Of a stretch of DNA of 20,590 nucleotides, positions 8,479-14,254 are shown piece by piece. Position 1 is the stretch's first letter; each line of letters starts with the position of its first letter. Below the pieces are notes generated by a model that ran no database searches, was not told the DNA's origin, and was given only the letters and a program-made list of their open reading frames with translations. The stretch lies in NCBI GenBank assembly GCA_026710565.1, contig JAPOQV010000277.1, positions 1 through 20,590 of the forward strand, in the 5' to 3' direction. The DNA is from Spirochaetaceae bacterium (GTDB taxonomy: Bacteria > Spirochaetota > Spirochaetia > SZUA-6 > Bin103). A program made the position numbers and the translations under genes.

Positions 8479-10209
8479 TCAGCCGGCGCGGGCGTCGCGG
8501 ACCCACGACAGGAAGCGCTCCGCCGGCCAGGTGTTGGCGATCGCCTCGGGCGGAACCCAGCCGCCCTGGGCGAGCTGCACCCCCCAGCGCATGCGGTCGA
8601 ACTCGCGCACGTGGTGGGCGTCGGTGCTCATCACGAAGGTGACGCCAGCCCGTGCGGCCTGCCTCAGAAGCGCCGCATCGGGATCGAGGCGCGGCAGCCC
8701 GCTGTTGATCTCGATCGCCGTCCCGGTGTCCAGGGCGGCGTCGATGACCCGCTCGAAGTCCAGCTCGACGGCCGGCCGCTTGCCCATCATGCGCCCGGTG
8801 AGGTGGCCGATGACGTTCACGGCGGGGTCCCGCATCGCGGCGACGATGCGCTCGGTCTGGCGCGCCCGGTCCAGCTCGAACCCGGAGTGGACGGAGGCGA
8901 CGCACCAGTCGAAGCTGCCGCGGAACGCCTCGTCGTAGTCCATGCCACCGTCCGTGGCGATGTTGAGCTCCACCCCGTGCAGGAGCCGGATGTCGGCGTG
9001 CCGCTCCTGCTCGCGGGCGAGACGGCGGCGCTGTTCCAGAAGGCGCTCGCGGCTCGCGCCGTTGCGGCCGATCGCCTCGGCATGGTCGGTGACCGCCAGG
9101 TAGGCGTAGCCGCGCGCCCGCGCCGCAGCGACAACCTCGGCGAGCGTCGACACGCCGTCACCCGAAAGATCGGTGTGCAGGTGGAGGTCCCCCCTGATGT
9201 CCGCCTGCGTCACCGGGGGCGGCAGGCGTCCCGCCGCCGCGGCGGCGACCTCGCCCATACCCTCCCGCGCCGGCGGCGAGATCAGCGGCAGCCCAAGCCG
9301 TTCGTACAACTCCGCCTCGTCCTCGCCCGTGAGGCCGTCGCGGTCCAGGCGCAGCCCGCGTTCGGCGGCACGTGCGCCAAGCTCTTCCAGGTGCCGCGGC
9401 GATCCGGTGGTCAGGAGCAACGCGGTCGCGACCCCTGCCGGCGGCACGATGTCCAGCCGCACCGGCACGCCCCGGTGGGTGACGATCGTGGCGCTTCGTT
9501 CATCGGCCTCGGCAGTGCGGGCATTCGGCACCGAAGCGAACCGGCTCAGCACCGGCGCCGCATCCGTTGCGGCGGCCAGCAACCGAGCCTGGCGCACCAT
9601 CGGCTGCAGGCGGCGCAGCTCTCCGGAGACCTGCACGCGCTCCACCCCATCGGCCTGCGCCAGCTCGCCGGCGATACGCTCGGCGACCGGCATGACCCGC
9701 GCGATCGGCCAGGCATCGCGCCCCGTCTCCACCAGGAAGCGCTCGCCCCGAACCAGCGCCGCCCTGACGCCCTTGCCCAGCCCCGGCAGGGCATCCACCG
9801 CGCCGCTCGCCAGCGCGTCCTGCAGCCGATCGATGGAGTCGATCCCCAGTTCCCGGCGCAGGCGGGCCAGCGTCTTCGGCCCGACGCCCGGCATGCTCAC
9901 CAGCCGCTGATATGCCGGCGGATAGCGCTCCCGCAGCCGCTCCAGCTTGGCCATCGTGCCGGTGTCGACGTACTCGCGGATCTTGCGCGCGATCGTGGCG
10001 CCCACGCCGGGCAGCGCCACCAGCTCCGCCTCGGTCATGGCCGGCAGCGCCTCGCCCACCTCGTCGCGCAGGACGGCGAGCGCCCTCCCGTAGGCGCGCG
10101 CCCGGAACGACTGCGCGCCGTCGTCGAGGACGGTCAGCGTGCGCAGCTCGTCCAGCGCCTCCAGTATCGCGTCCGCGGAAACAGGCCCATGCAACTCCGG
10201 CACCGGCAC
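8479..10209 (-). CDS. polX: PolX-family protein: degenerate DNA polymerase X plus intact PHP nuclease domain
   Basis: A 576-aa protein with the full PolX layout: helical 8-kDa domain (about 10-60), two HhH motifs (LPGVGATIARKI at 66-77; MPGVGPKTLARL at 106-117), palm/thumb (about 160-320), and a C-terminal PHP domain (about 338-570). The PHP metal ligands all appear: H343-x-H345, D375/H376 (TDHAE), E414 (GVELN), H441 (SVHSGF), H469 (IGHL), D530-x-H532 (STDAHH). The polymerase palm is different. Aligned by eye to the usual GS-L-RR...GDIDIL, positions of the two catalytic aspartates are Q207 and R209, and the third, in VDLRVV, is R251. The dNTP-site TGSxxH motif remains. I infer a PHP 3'-5' exonuclease or phosphodiesterase in base-excision or end repair without nucleotide addition. 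It is divergent from a LigD-type polymerase gene, 44 bp away. Confidence 0.92.
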   Translation of the reverse strand: MPVPELHGPVSADAILEALDELRTLTVLDDGAQSFRARAYGRALAVLRDEVGEALPAMTEAELVALPGVGATIARKIREYVDTGTMAKLERLRERYPPAYQRLVSMPGVGPKTLARLRRELGIDSIDRLQDALASGAVDALPGLGKGVRAALVRGERFLVETGRDAWPIARVMPVAERIAGELAQADGVERVQVSGELRRLQPMVRQARLLAAATDAAPVLSRFASVPNARTAEADERSATIVTHRGVPVRLDIVPPAGVATALLLTTGSPRHLEELGARAAERGLRLDRDGLTGEDEAELYERLGLPLISPPAREGMGEVAAAAAGRLPPPVTQADIRGDLHLHTDLSGDGVSTLAEVVAAARARGYAYLAVTDHAEAIGRNGASRERLLEQRRRLAREQERHADIRLLHGVELNIATDGGMDYDEAFRGSFDWCVASVHSGFELDRARQTERIVAAMRDPAVNVIGHLTGRMMGKRPAVELDFERVIDAALDTGTAIEINSGLPRLDPDAALLRQAARAGVTFVMSTDAHHVREFDRMRWGVQLAQGGWVPPEAIANTWPAERFLSWVRDARAG

Positions 10210-10253
10210 AGCCTACCAAAGCGGAGCCCACAGGCGACGCGTTATGGGCGATA

Positions 10254-11564
10254 GTGTCTGCCGTGGCGAGCGGGACACCGGCGGAGACGCTCGACGTCGA
10301 CGGGCGCGAGGTGCGCGTCTCCAACCCGGACAAGGTCTATTTCCCGGAGGCAGGCATCACCAAGCTGGAGCTGGTCCGTTACTACCTGGAGGTAGCCGAG
10401 GGCGCCGTGCGCGCCGTGTACGACCGGCCCATCGTCCTCAAGCGCTACGTGGACGGCATCACCGGTGAAGGCTTCTTCCAGAAACGGGCGCCGGCCAAGC
10501 GCCCGGACTGGGTGCCGACCGTGGAGCTGCGCTTCCCGTCCGGCCGTACCGCCCACGAGCTGGTGGTCACCGAGGCCGCACAGCTCGCCTGGATGGCCAA
10601 CCTGGGGAACATCGACCTGAACCCGCACGCGGTCCGAACCAGCGCGATGGAGCACCCGGACGAGCTGCGCATCGACCTCGACCCGTGCCCGGGCGTCCCC
10701 TGGGAGGACGTCCGCCGCATCGCCGCCGTCACCCGAGAGGTTCTGGAGGAGAACCACCTCGTCGGGTGGCCGAAGACCTCGGGCTCGCGCGGCATGCACG
10801 TCTACGCCCGCATCCAACCCCGCTGGGGCTTCACGGAGGTGCGCCGCGCGGCGCTCGCCGTCTCCCGCGAGGTGGAGCGCCGCGCCCCCGGCCTCGCCAC
10901 CAGCAAGTGGTGGAAGGAGGAACGGGTCGGCGTGTTCCTGGACTACAACCAGAACGCCAAGGACCGCACCATCGCCGCCGCCTACTCGGTGCGCCCCAAC
11001 CAGCGGGCGATGGTGTCCGCCCCGCTCACCTGGGACGAGGTGCCCGCGTGCGACCCGGCCGACTTCACGCTCCGCACCATGCCGGCGCGGTTGCGCGATG
11101 CCGGCGATCCGGCGGCGGGCATGGACGAGCATCCGGGATCGCTGGAGTCGCTGCTGGAGGTGTCCGCCCGCCACGAGGAGGAGGGGCTGGGTGGCGATGC
11201 GCCCTGGCCTCCTCACTTCGGCCGGCAGCCGGGCGAGCCGCGCCGCGTGAATCCGTCACGCCGGCGCAAGGGCCCGTCGCCCACCGGCCGGCGCCGCTCG
11301 GTCATGCCGCTGATCGTGATCGCCCAAGCCAAGACGGAAGCGGAGGCGCAGGCCGGCCTGGACCGCTGGCGCGCGCGCCATCCCCAGGCGGCGGCGTGCC
11401 TGCAACCCGACGACGTCCTGGTCGACGCGATGCGCGGCCGCCACTCGGTCTGGACCCGTATCCGCGTCAACCTCCGCCACGTCCCCGAGGCCGGCCGCCC
11501 CCCGCAGGAACCGCCCGACCCCGACTACGATCCCTCCGTCGAGTGGAACCCGCCGAGCGGATAG
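10254..11564 (+). CDS. LigD-type primase-polymerase (NHEJ polymerase domain) with C-terminal extension
   Basis: About 436 aa. Residues 20-300 form the LigD polymerase domain, an archaeo-eukaryotic primase fold: SNPDKVYFPEAGITKLELV at the start, the metal-binding RIDLDPCPG (two Asp), KTSGSRGMHVY, and FLDYNQNAKDRTIAAAYSVR with the third Asp. In NHEJ this enzyme fills gaps and adds ribonucleotides at Ku-bound ends. Neither the nuclease nor the ligase domain of full LigD is present. After a basic linker (near 345-365) there is an 85-residue extension, including LVDAMRGRHSVWTRIRVNL and RPPQEPPDPDYDP, which I recall from other stand-alone LigD polymerases. The start is either GTG 10254 or GTG 10263; no strong RBS decides it. 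No ku or ligase gene lies in the window. Confidence 0.9.
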   Translation: MSAVASGTPAETLDVDGREVRVSNPDKVYFPEAGITKLELVRYYLEVAEGAVRAVYDRPIVLKRYVDGITGEGFFQKRAPAKRPDWVPTVELRFPSGRTAHELVVTEAAQLAWMANLGNIDLNPHAVRTSAMEHPDELRIDLDPCPGVPWEDVRRIAAVTREVLEENHLVGWPKTSGSRGMHVYARIQPRWGFTEVRRAALAVSREVERRAPGLATSKWWKEERVGVFLDYNQNAKDRTIAAAYSVRPNQRAMVSAPLTWDEVPACDPADFTLRTMPARLRDAGDPAAGMDEHPGSLESLLEVSARHEEEGLGGDAPWPPHFGRQPGEPRRVNPSRRRKGPSPTGRRRSVMPLIVIAQAKTEAEAQAGLDRWRARHPQAAACLQPDDVLVDAMRGRHSVWTRIRVNLRHVPEAGRPPQEPPDPDYDPSVEWNPPSG

Positions 11565-11583
11565 GGTCTGACTTGGTCTGACT
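11565..11583 (+). repeat. Tandem 9-bp direct repeat at the island edge
   Basis: GGTCTGACT occurs at 11565-11573 and again at 11575-11583, directly after the stop codon of the LigD-type gene and exactly where composition drops. It may be a scar of insertion or simple sequence drift. Confidence 0.6.
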
Positions 11584-11712
11584 ATGAAATTGAATGGTGC
11601 CACAAAGCCTTGGGACGACGGGAAAAGGCGATAATTCTCGACACGAAAAAGAGTTAGAAATACAATAGATCCCTTGACACCGATCTGCGGGGCATGGAGC
11701 ATATTAAACCTC
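11584..11712 (+). other. AT-rich leader before the first island gene
   Basis: About 130 bp with no gene. A perfect TTGACA lies at 11674-11679; the best downstream -10-like hexamer is TATTAA at 11702-11707, but the 22-bp spacing is too long for a standard sigma-70 promoter, so this is only a weak candidate. No terminator hairpin for the LigD-type gene is visible. Confidence 0.3.
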
Positions 11713-12087
11713 ATGAGCAACAAGAGACGCTCCATGGATAGGTTCACGACGCTGGACGAGAATCAGCAGGAGACGGCTCTGACGCTCTTTGAACACTGGT
11801 CTGCCAAGAAAAGGCACGCCTGTGCGCAACGAGAGCTGGAGTGCATAAGCGAATCGCTAGAGAAGGTAGCAAACGCAATCAAGGCAGAGCTGCCCGAAGG
11901 AGGCGGCGGTCCGGTTGTCAGATCGAGACAGGGCCAAACCTTGTATGTAGCTCCACCTACCCAGGTCTCTGGCCCCGAGGCCGCATGTCGTATACCGGAG
12001 GCCACTGAAGTCCTGGCTCTTCTGGAAGAGTTACGCGACGCTGCTAAATCGGAGAGTAAGCTCTCGGAAAATATACGCAGTCTATAG
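11713..12087 (+). CDS. Hypothetical protein, mostly helical
   Basis: A 124-aa product that I do not recognise. The N-terminal half is charged and predicted helical (ENQQETALTLFEHWSAKKRH, then ELECISESLEKVANAIKAEL), followed by a Gly/Pro-containing middle segment and a second helix near the end (EVLALLEELRDAAKSESKL). There is no signal peptide or membrane segment. The ATG at 11713 is the first reasonable start; there is no good Shine-Dalgarno sequence, and in-frame non-ATG codons farther upstream would add about 13 residues. It precedes the PGDYG-like gene by 69 bp in the same direction. The composition is clearly lower in GC than the core genes, consistent with acquired DNA. Confidence 0.55.
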   Translation: MSNKRRSMDRFTTLDENQQETALTLFEHWSAKKRHACAQRELECISESLEKVANAIKAELPEGGGGPVVRSRQGQTLYVAPPTQVSGPEAACRIPEATEVLALLEELRDAAKSESKLSENIRSL

Positions 12088-12156
12088 CCCTTCATTTCTG
12101 GCTCCGTACCGAACAGCGTGAGGCAAGATAGGATATAATCTCGAAGGGGAGTAGAG

Positions 12157-12552
12157 ATGCCATACTATCGGAAACGACCCGTGGTTATTGAGGCAACTCG
12201 GTTGACTGAGGACACAATCATCAAGACTATCGAAGGGGATTTGATAGGGCACGTCGACGACTGGATTGTCACCGGCGTATCTGGGGAGAAGTATCCTTGC
12301 GGTCCTGATACGTTCGCGAAAACCTATGAGCCGGTCGGCGGAGGCAGGTTCCGAAAGCGACAGGTTGTTGTGGAGGCAATCCAACTGCGCCATCGCACGT
12401 CCTTTGAGACAGGTTCCGGGACGCTGATTGGGCAGCCGGGAGATTGGTTCATAAGCGGAGTCAACGGCGGTCAATACCCATGTGCAGCTAAGATATTCGA
12501 AGAAACCTACGAACCAGCTACCTCTTTGGCCGAGATGACCGGGACACCTTAG
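12157..12552 (+). CDS. Tandem-duplicated small protein resembling PGDYG-type proteins
   Basis: A 131-aa protein made of two copies of a module of about 55 residues. Copy 1 (about 3-59) runs YRKRPVVIEA ... IEGDLIGHVDDWIVTGVSGEKYPCGPDTFAKTYEPV; copy 2 (about 63-121) runs FRKRQVVVEA ... GTLIGQPGDWFISGVNGGQYPCAAKIFEETYEPA. Each ends in the same pattern: GDW-[IF]-[VI]-[TS]-G-V-x-G-x-x-YPC-(x)5-F-x-x-TYEP. This resembles small phage/prophage PGDYG-motif proteins of unknown function; each copy keeps one Cys. An RBS (AAGGGGAG, 12144-12151) precedes the ATG. A perfect TATAAT lies at 12134-12139 but would leave a leader of only about 11 nt, so its role is doubtful. The 3' end overlaps the convergent SLATT gene by 35 bp. 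Confidence 0.65.
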   Translation: MPYYRKRPVVIEATRLTEDTIIKTIEGDLIGHVDDWIVTGVSGEKYPCGPDTFAKTYEPVGGGRFRKRQVVVEAIQLRHRTSFETGSGTLIGQPGDWFISGVNGGQYPCAAKIFEETYEPATSLAEMTGTP

Positions 12553-12967
12553 GGTTTTGCCCCATAGTCCATGCCGCGTTTTCTTGCGCGAGTATCTCTT
12601 CGATCCGGTCTACAAAGACTGATCGCATCTCGGCACATTCCATCCTCTTGTAGTCGCGAATGCCAGCCTGAAGGTAACTCCACTCTCTCTTCATTGCCTC
12701 TACCGTTGCGCGATACGCAGTCCATAAATCCTTGAACTGGAACAGTCTCTGCAAGCCTGTCAACAAGGCTATGCTTGCCGTTACGCTAAGTATAATCCAT
12801 TTCTGAGACCCTAGCGCCGTAAGTATTGGCGCACCGGTGGTGAGCGCAATTGTGATCGCGGACACAAAGTGGTAGAGTCTCTTGTACGTAGCGGATCTCT
12901 CGCTCATCCACCGCATCTGTCCCTTGTAGCGGCATTCGATGAACTTCTGGAACTGCTCTTCGGTCAC
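12518..12967 (-). CDS. SLATT/DUF4231-like two-transmembrane protein (probable membrane effector)
   Basis: A 149-aa protein. After a helical N-terminus (RYKGQMRWMSERSATYKRLY) come two membrane segments, about residues 33-52 (HFVSAITIALTTGAPILTAL) and 57-74 (WIILSVTASIALLTGLQRLF), then a cytoplasmic helical part with WTAYRATVEAMKREWSYLQAG and a final VDRIEEILAQENAAW. This is the layout of DUF4231 in the SLATT superfamily, whose members are predicted pore-forming effectors controlled by nucleotide signals in conflict systems. The GTG start at 12967 follows the TIR gene's TAG without a single base between and has no strong RBS of its own, so translation is probably coupled. I infer it is the membrane-damaging partner of the TIR enzyme. 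The 3' end overlaps a convergent gene by 35 bp. Confidence 0.78.
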   Translation of the reverse strand: MTEEQFQKFIECRYKGQMRWMSERSATYKRLYHFVSAITIALTTGAPILTALGSQKWIILSVTASIALLTGLQRLFQFKDLWTAYRATVEAMKREWSYLQAGIRDYKRMECAEMRSVFVDRIEEILAQENAAWTMGQNPKVSRSSRPKR

Positions 12968-13366
12968 CTATATTGCGTATTTCCGAATAGCATCAACTAT
13001 GGATGATGTGGTCCATCCGACCATTTCCTTCACACGATCCTGCACTTGTTTCGGGGTACGCTGCGCACCACGAGGCCTTACGCCGATCATGGGCTTGTGT
13101 TTCTCGTCGGCGAAGTCCATCTCGAACTCAATCCACTTACTGTGGTTCACGTACATCCCTGCAAGAATAATCACGATGTTGACCGGACGGATCTGTTTCC
13201 TCAGCGCTTCCTCAAGGCTGCCGTCTTTGGGATCATGCTTTGGAACGCTGTAGTTTCGCCATTTGAAGTTGTTGGCTTCGTTCAAGAGATTCACGAGTCG
13301 ATAATAGTCATCCGAATAGGTCCATGCGTGGCTGATGAACACATCATAGGTCTTGAGTGCTGGCAC
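12968..13366 (-). CDS. ThsB-like TIR-domain protein (MTH538/DUF1863 type)
   Basis: A 132-aa single-domain protein. It opens with KTYDVFISHAWTYSDDYYRL, continues with FKWRNYSVPKHDP, a LEEALRKQIRPVNIVIILAG strand, and NHSKWIEFEMDFA. This is the MTH538 TIR-like family that includes ThsB of the Thoeris system. The putative catalytic glutamate is E82 in a W78-x-x-x-E82 arrangement; ThsB enzymes convert NAD+ into a cyclic-ADPR-type signal on phage infection. I chose GTG 13366 because GAGGAAG (13374-13380) lies 7 nt upstream and the domain starts at residue 6; the same frame is open back to an ATG at 13546, but that would add 60 low-complexity residues that overlap another well-supported small gene. 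Its stop codon directly touches the start of the SLATT gene. Confidence 0.85.
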   Translation of the reverse strand: MPALKTYDVFISHAWTYSDDYYRLVNLLNEANNFKWRNYSVPKHDPKDGSLEEALRKQIRPVNIVIILAGMYVNHSKWIEFEMDFADEKHKPMIGVRPRGAQRTPKQVQDRVKEMVGWTTSSIVDAIRKYAI

Positions 13367-13373
13367 AGTTGAT

Positions 13374-13380
13374 CTTCCTC
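13374..13380 (-). promoter_or_regulatory. Ribosome-binding site deciding the TIR start
   Basis: GAGGAAG, read on the minus strand, lies 7 nt before GTG 13366. It supports a 132-residue TIR protein starting right before the domain and not the longer frame from 13546. Confidence 0.65.
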
Positions 13381-13392
13381 TATGGTCTTCCC

Positions 13393-13527
13393 TTAGACTC
13401 GGGTTTGTGGTCTGCTTGGCCTCGGTGGCGGTTCTGGCCTTATAGGCGGTACTGGTCGCACGGGCGGTTTCGGTCGCGTTGGCGTTGTCGGCGGTACTGG
13501 CCTTTGCGGCCCTGTAGATTCTGACAT
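13393..13527 (-). CDS. 44-residue proline/arginine-rich microprotein, first gene of the TIR-SLATT operon
   Basis: The ATG at 13527 follows a near-perfect RBS, GAGGAGGGG (13532-13540), by 4 nt. The product has 17 Pro and 7 Arg in 44 residues, arranged as repeating R-P-x-P-P units from residue 9 to 40 (RPVPPTTPTRPKPPVRPVPP and onward) with one PPP run. It should form an extended polyproline-II rod; it has no membrane segment. The gene ends 26 bp before the TIR start. It overlaps an open stretch in the TIR frame; the strong RBS and the regular repeat favour the frame given here. It matches nothing I know. It could be a regulatory or scaffold peptide, or a leader whose proline runs stall ribosomes and tune downstream translation. 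Confidence 0.6.
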   Translation of the reverse strand: MSESTGPQRPVPPTTPTRPKPPVRPVPPIRPEPPPRPSRPQTRV

Positions 13528-13531
13528 CAGT

Positions 13532-13540
13532 CCCCTCCTC
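13532..13540 (-). promoter_or_regulatory. Strong ribosome-binding site of the microprotein gene
   Basis: GAGGAGGGG on the minus strand, 4 nt before ATG 13527. It is the best RBS in the operon and is the main reason for calling the small gene. Confidence 0.65.
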
Positions 13541-13544
13541 GCCC

Positions 13545-13566
13545 ATTGCCTACCGCATGTGGCAAT
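13545..13566. promoter_or_regulatory. Operator-like dyad in the TIR-SLATT promoter
   Basis: ATTGCC (13545-13550) and GGCAAT (13561-13566) are perfect 6-bp inverted arms around a 10-bp spacer. The dyad overlaps the -10 position and spacer of the putative promoter, where a dimeric repressor would block RNA polymerase. No dedicated regulator gene is adjacent. Confidence 0.45.
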
Positions 13567-13575
13567 CCCTGTCAA
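13547..13575 (-). promoter_or_regulatory. Candidate sigma-70 promoter of the microprotein-TIR-SLATT operon
   Basis: On the minus strand there is a perfect -35 box TTGACA (13570-13575), a 17-bp spacer, and a weak -10 box TAGGCA (13547-13552). Transcription would begin near 13540, just at the RBS of the microprotein, so the leader would be very short. Confidence 0.45.
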
Positions 13576-13748
13576 CTCCTGCCGGCTCAGTACTCTCGAT
13601 ACGTGCAAATGGGCGTGATCAACTCCGCTCGTCGACGCTTCTGGGGGTTGCGCTCCGGCAGGAGCCTCAGAATCCACTCGTCCTCAAGGGGCCGCGTGTC
13701 ATCGGTGATCGTAGAGCGCGCAGGACGGGGCCCTTGCCCTTGATGCAG

Positions 13749-13788
13749 GGCTCCGCTGTGTTGACCCCGCGTAGGTGGGTCAGGAGCC
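13749..13788. repeat. Bulged 12-bp hairpin in the spacer
   Basis: GGCTCC (13749-13754) pairs with GGAGCC (13783-13788), and TGACCC (13762-13767) pairs with GGGTCA (13777-13782). The two stems stack with a 7-nt bulge on one side and a 9-nt apical loop. There is no U-tract after it on either strand, so it is not a normal intrinsic terminator; it could be part of a structured RNA. Confidence 0.5.
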
Positions 13789-13939
13789 GCTTGCGTACGC
13801 TGTCCTCAGTCGCGCCCTCCTACAAGCAGGCATGATCCTCTTAGTAGATGGCGCAGAAGCCGGGCTCTGCCGGGACGCAATCCTTGACATGCTCGATAGC
13901 GCTACCCGACCCTTGCGTAACCCAAGGAGGGTGCGTCCG

Positions 13940-14152
13940 ATGATCACCGACCCTGATAACAACGTTATCCCGGCGAAGGGCGACTCTGCAGCCGATCGGA
14001 TGCCAGTCGAGGAGTATTCCGCCGAACGCAAAGCGGAGTTTCTGCTGTCCAACGCTGTCGATGAGGTGGACTACCTTTGGGCGGTAGGGGAAGTCCGGAA
14101 GCTCGGAGTAGACCCTGATGCCGTACCACACGAGCGCCCGAGAGCCGAGTGA
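13940..14152 (+). CDS. Small acidic hypothetical protein upstream of the type III R-M genes
   Basis: A 70-aa protein starting at ATG 13940, which has an excellent RBS (AAGGAGGG, 13924-13931) 8 nt upstream. The frame is open farther upstream but without an RBS. The sequence includes EEYSAERKAEFLLSNAVDEV then DYLWAVGEVRKLGVDPDAVP: an acidic helix pair with no membrane segment or cysteine. I have an impression that similar short proteins precede restriction genes in other genomes but cannot name a family. It lies 149 bp before mod on the same strand and could be a regulator or accessory of the restriction system, or a remnant unrelated to it. Confidence 0.6.
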   Translation: MITDPDNNVIPAKGDSAADRMPVEEYSAERKAEFLLSNAVDEVDYLWAVGEVRKLGVDPDAVPHERPRAE

Positions 14153-14166
14153 GGAGTGGACCCGCT

Positions 14167-14176
14167 ACTCGCGAGT
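14167..14176. repeat. Perfect 10-bp palindrome with a nearby direct repeat
   Basis: ACTCGCGAGT at 14167-14176 is a perfect palindrome. It overlaps one copy of CGCTACTCG (14163-14171), which is repeated at 14187-14195. Both lie in the leader between the 70-aa gene and mod, where a regulator site would be expected. Confidence 0.4.
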
Positions 14177-14254
14177 GCGCGTAGAGCGCTACTCGTTGAC
14201 CGCAAGCACCTGAGACCCCGGCCCATCCCAGGTTGGGTCAAGGTGGCCGCTCTG

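Larger units (their letters stand above)
13547..13939. other. Gene-free spacer rich in inverted repeats
   Basis: About 390 bp with no gene I can support on either strand; open frames here lack RBSs and recognisable products. It contains the operator dyad at its left end, a 10-bp inverted repeat (CTCCTGCCGG at 13576-13585 and its complement CCGGCAGGAG at 13655-13664), a small CTCC-GGCA-GGAG hairpin (13653-13664), and a larger hairpin at 13749-13788. An isolated TTGACA at 13884-13889 has no -10 partner at a normal distance. Confidence 0.5.

Noticed and set aside
8471..8905. Extension of the transporter frame upstream of ATG 8470
   Set aside because: It reads polX in another frame; the family motif begins right after ATG 8470.
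12968..13546. A longer TIR gene starting at ATG 13546
   Set aside because: It adds 60 low-complexity residues not seen in the TIR family, overlaps a small gene with a much better RBS, and GTG 13366 has its own RBS directly before the domain.
13749..13788. The spacer hairpin as a rho-independent terminator
   Set aside because: No run of T follows it on either strand.
13884..13889. TTGACA as a promoter for the 70-aa gene
   Set aside because: No -10-like hexamer occurs within 15-19 bp downstream.
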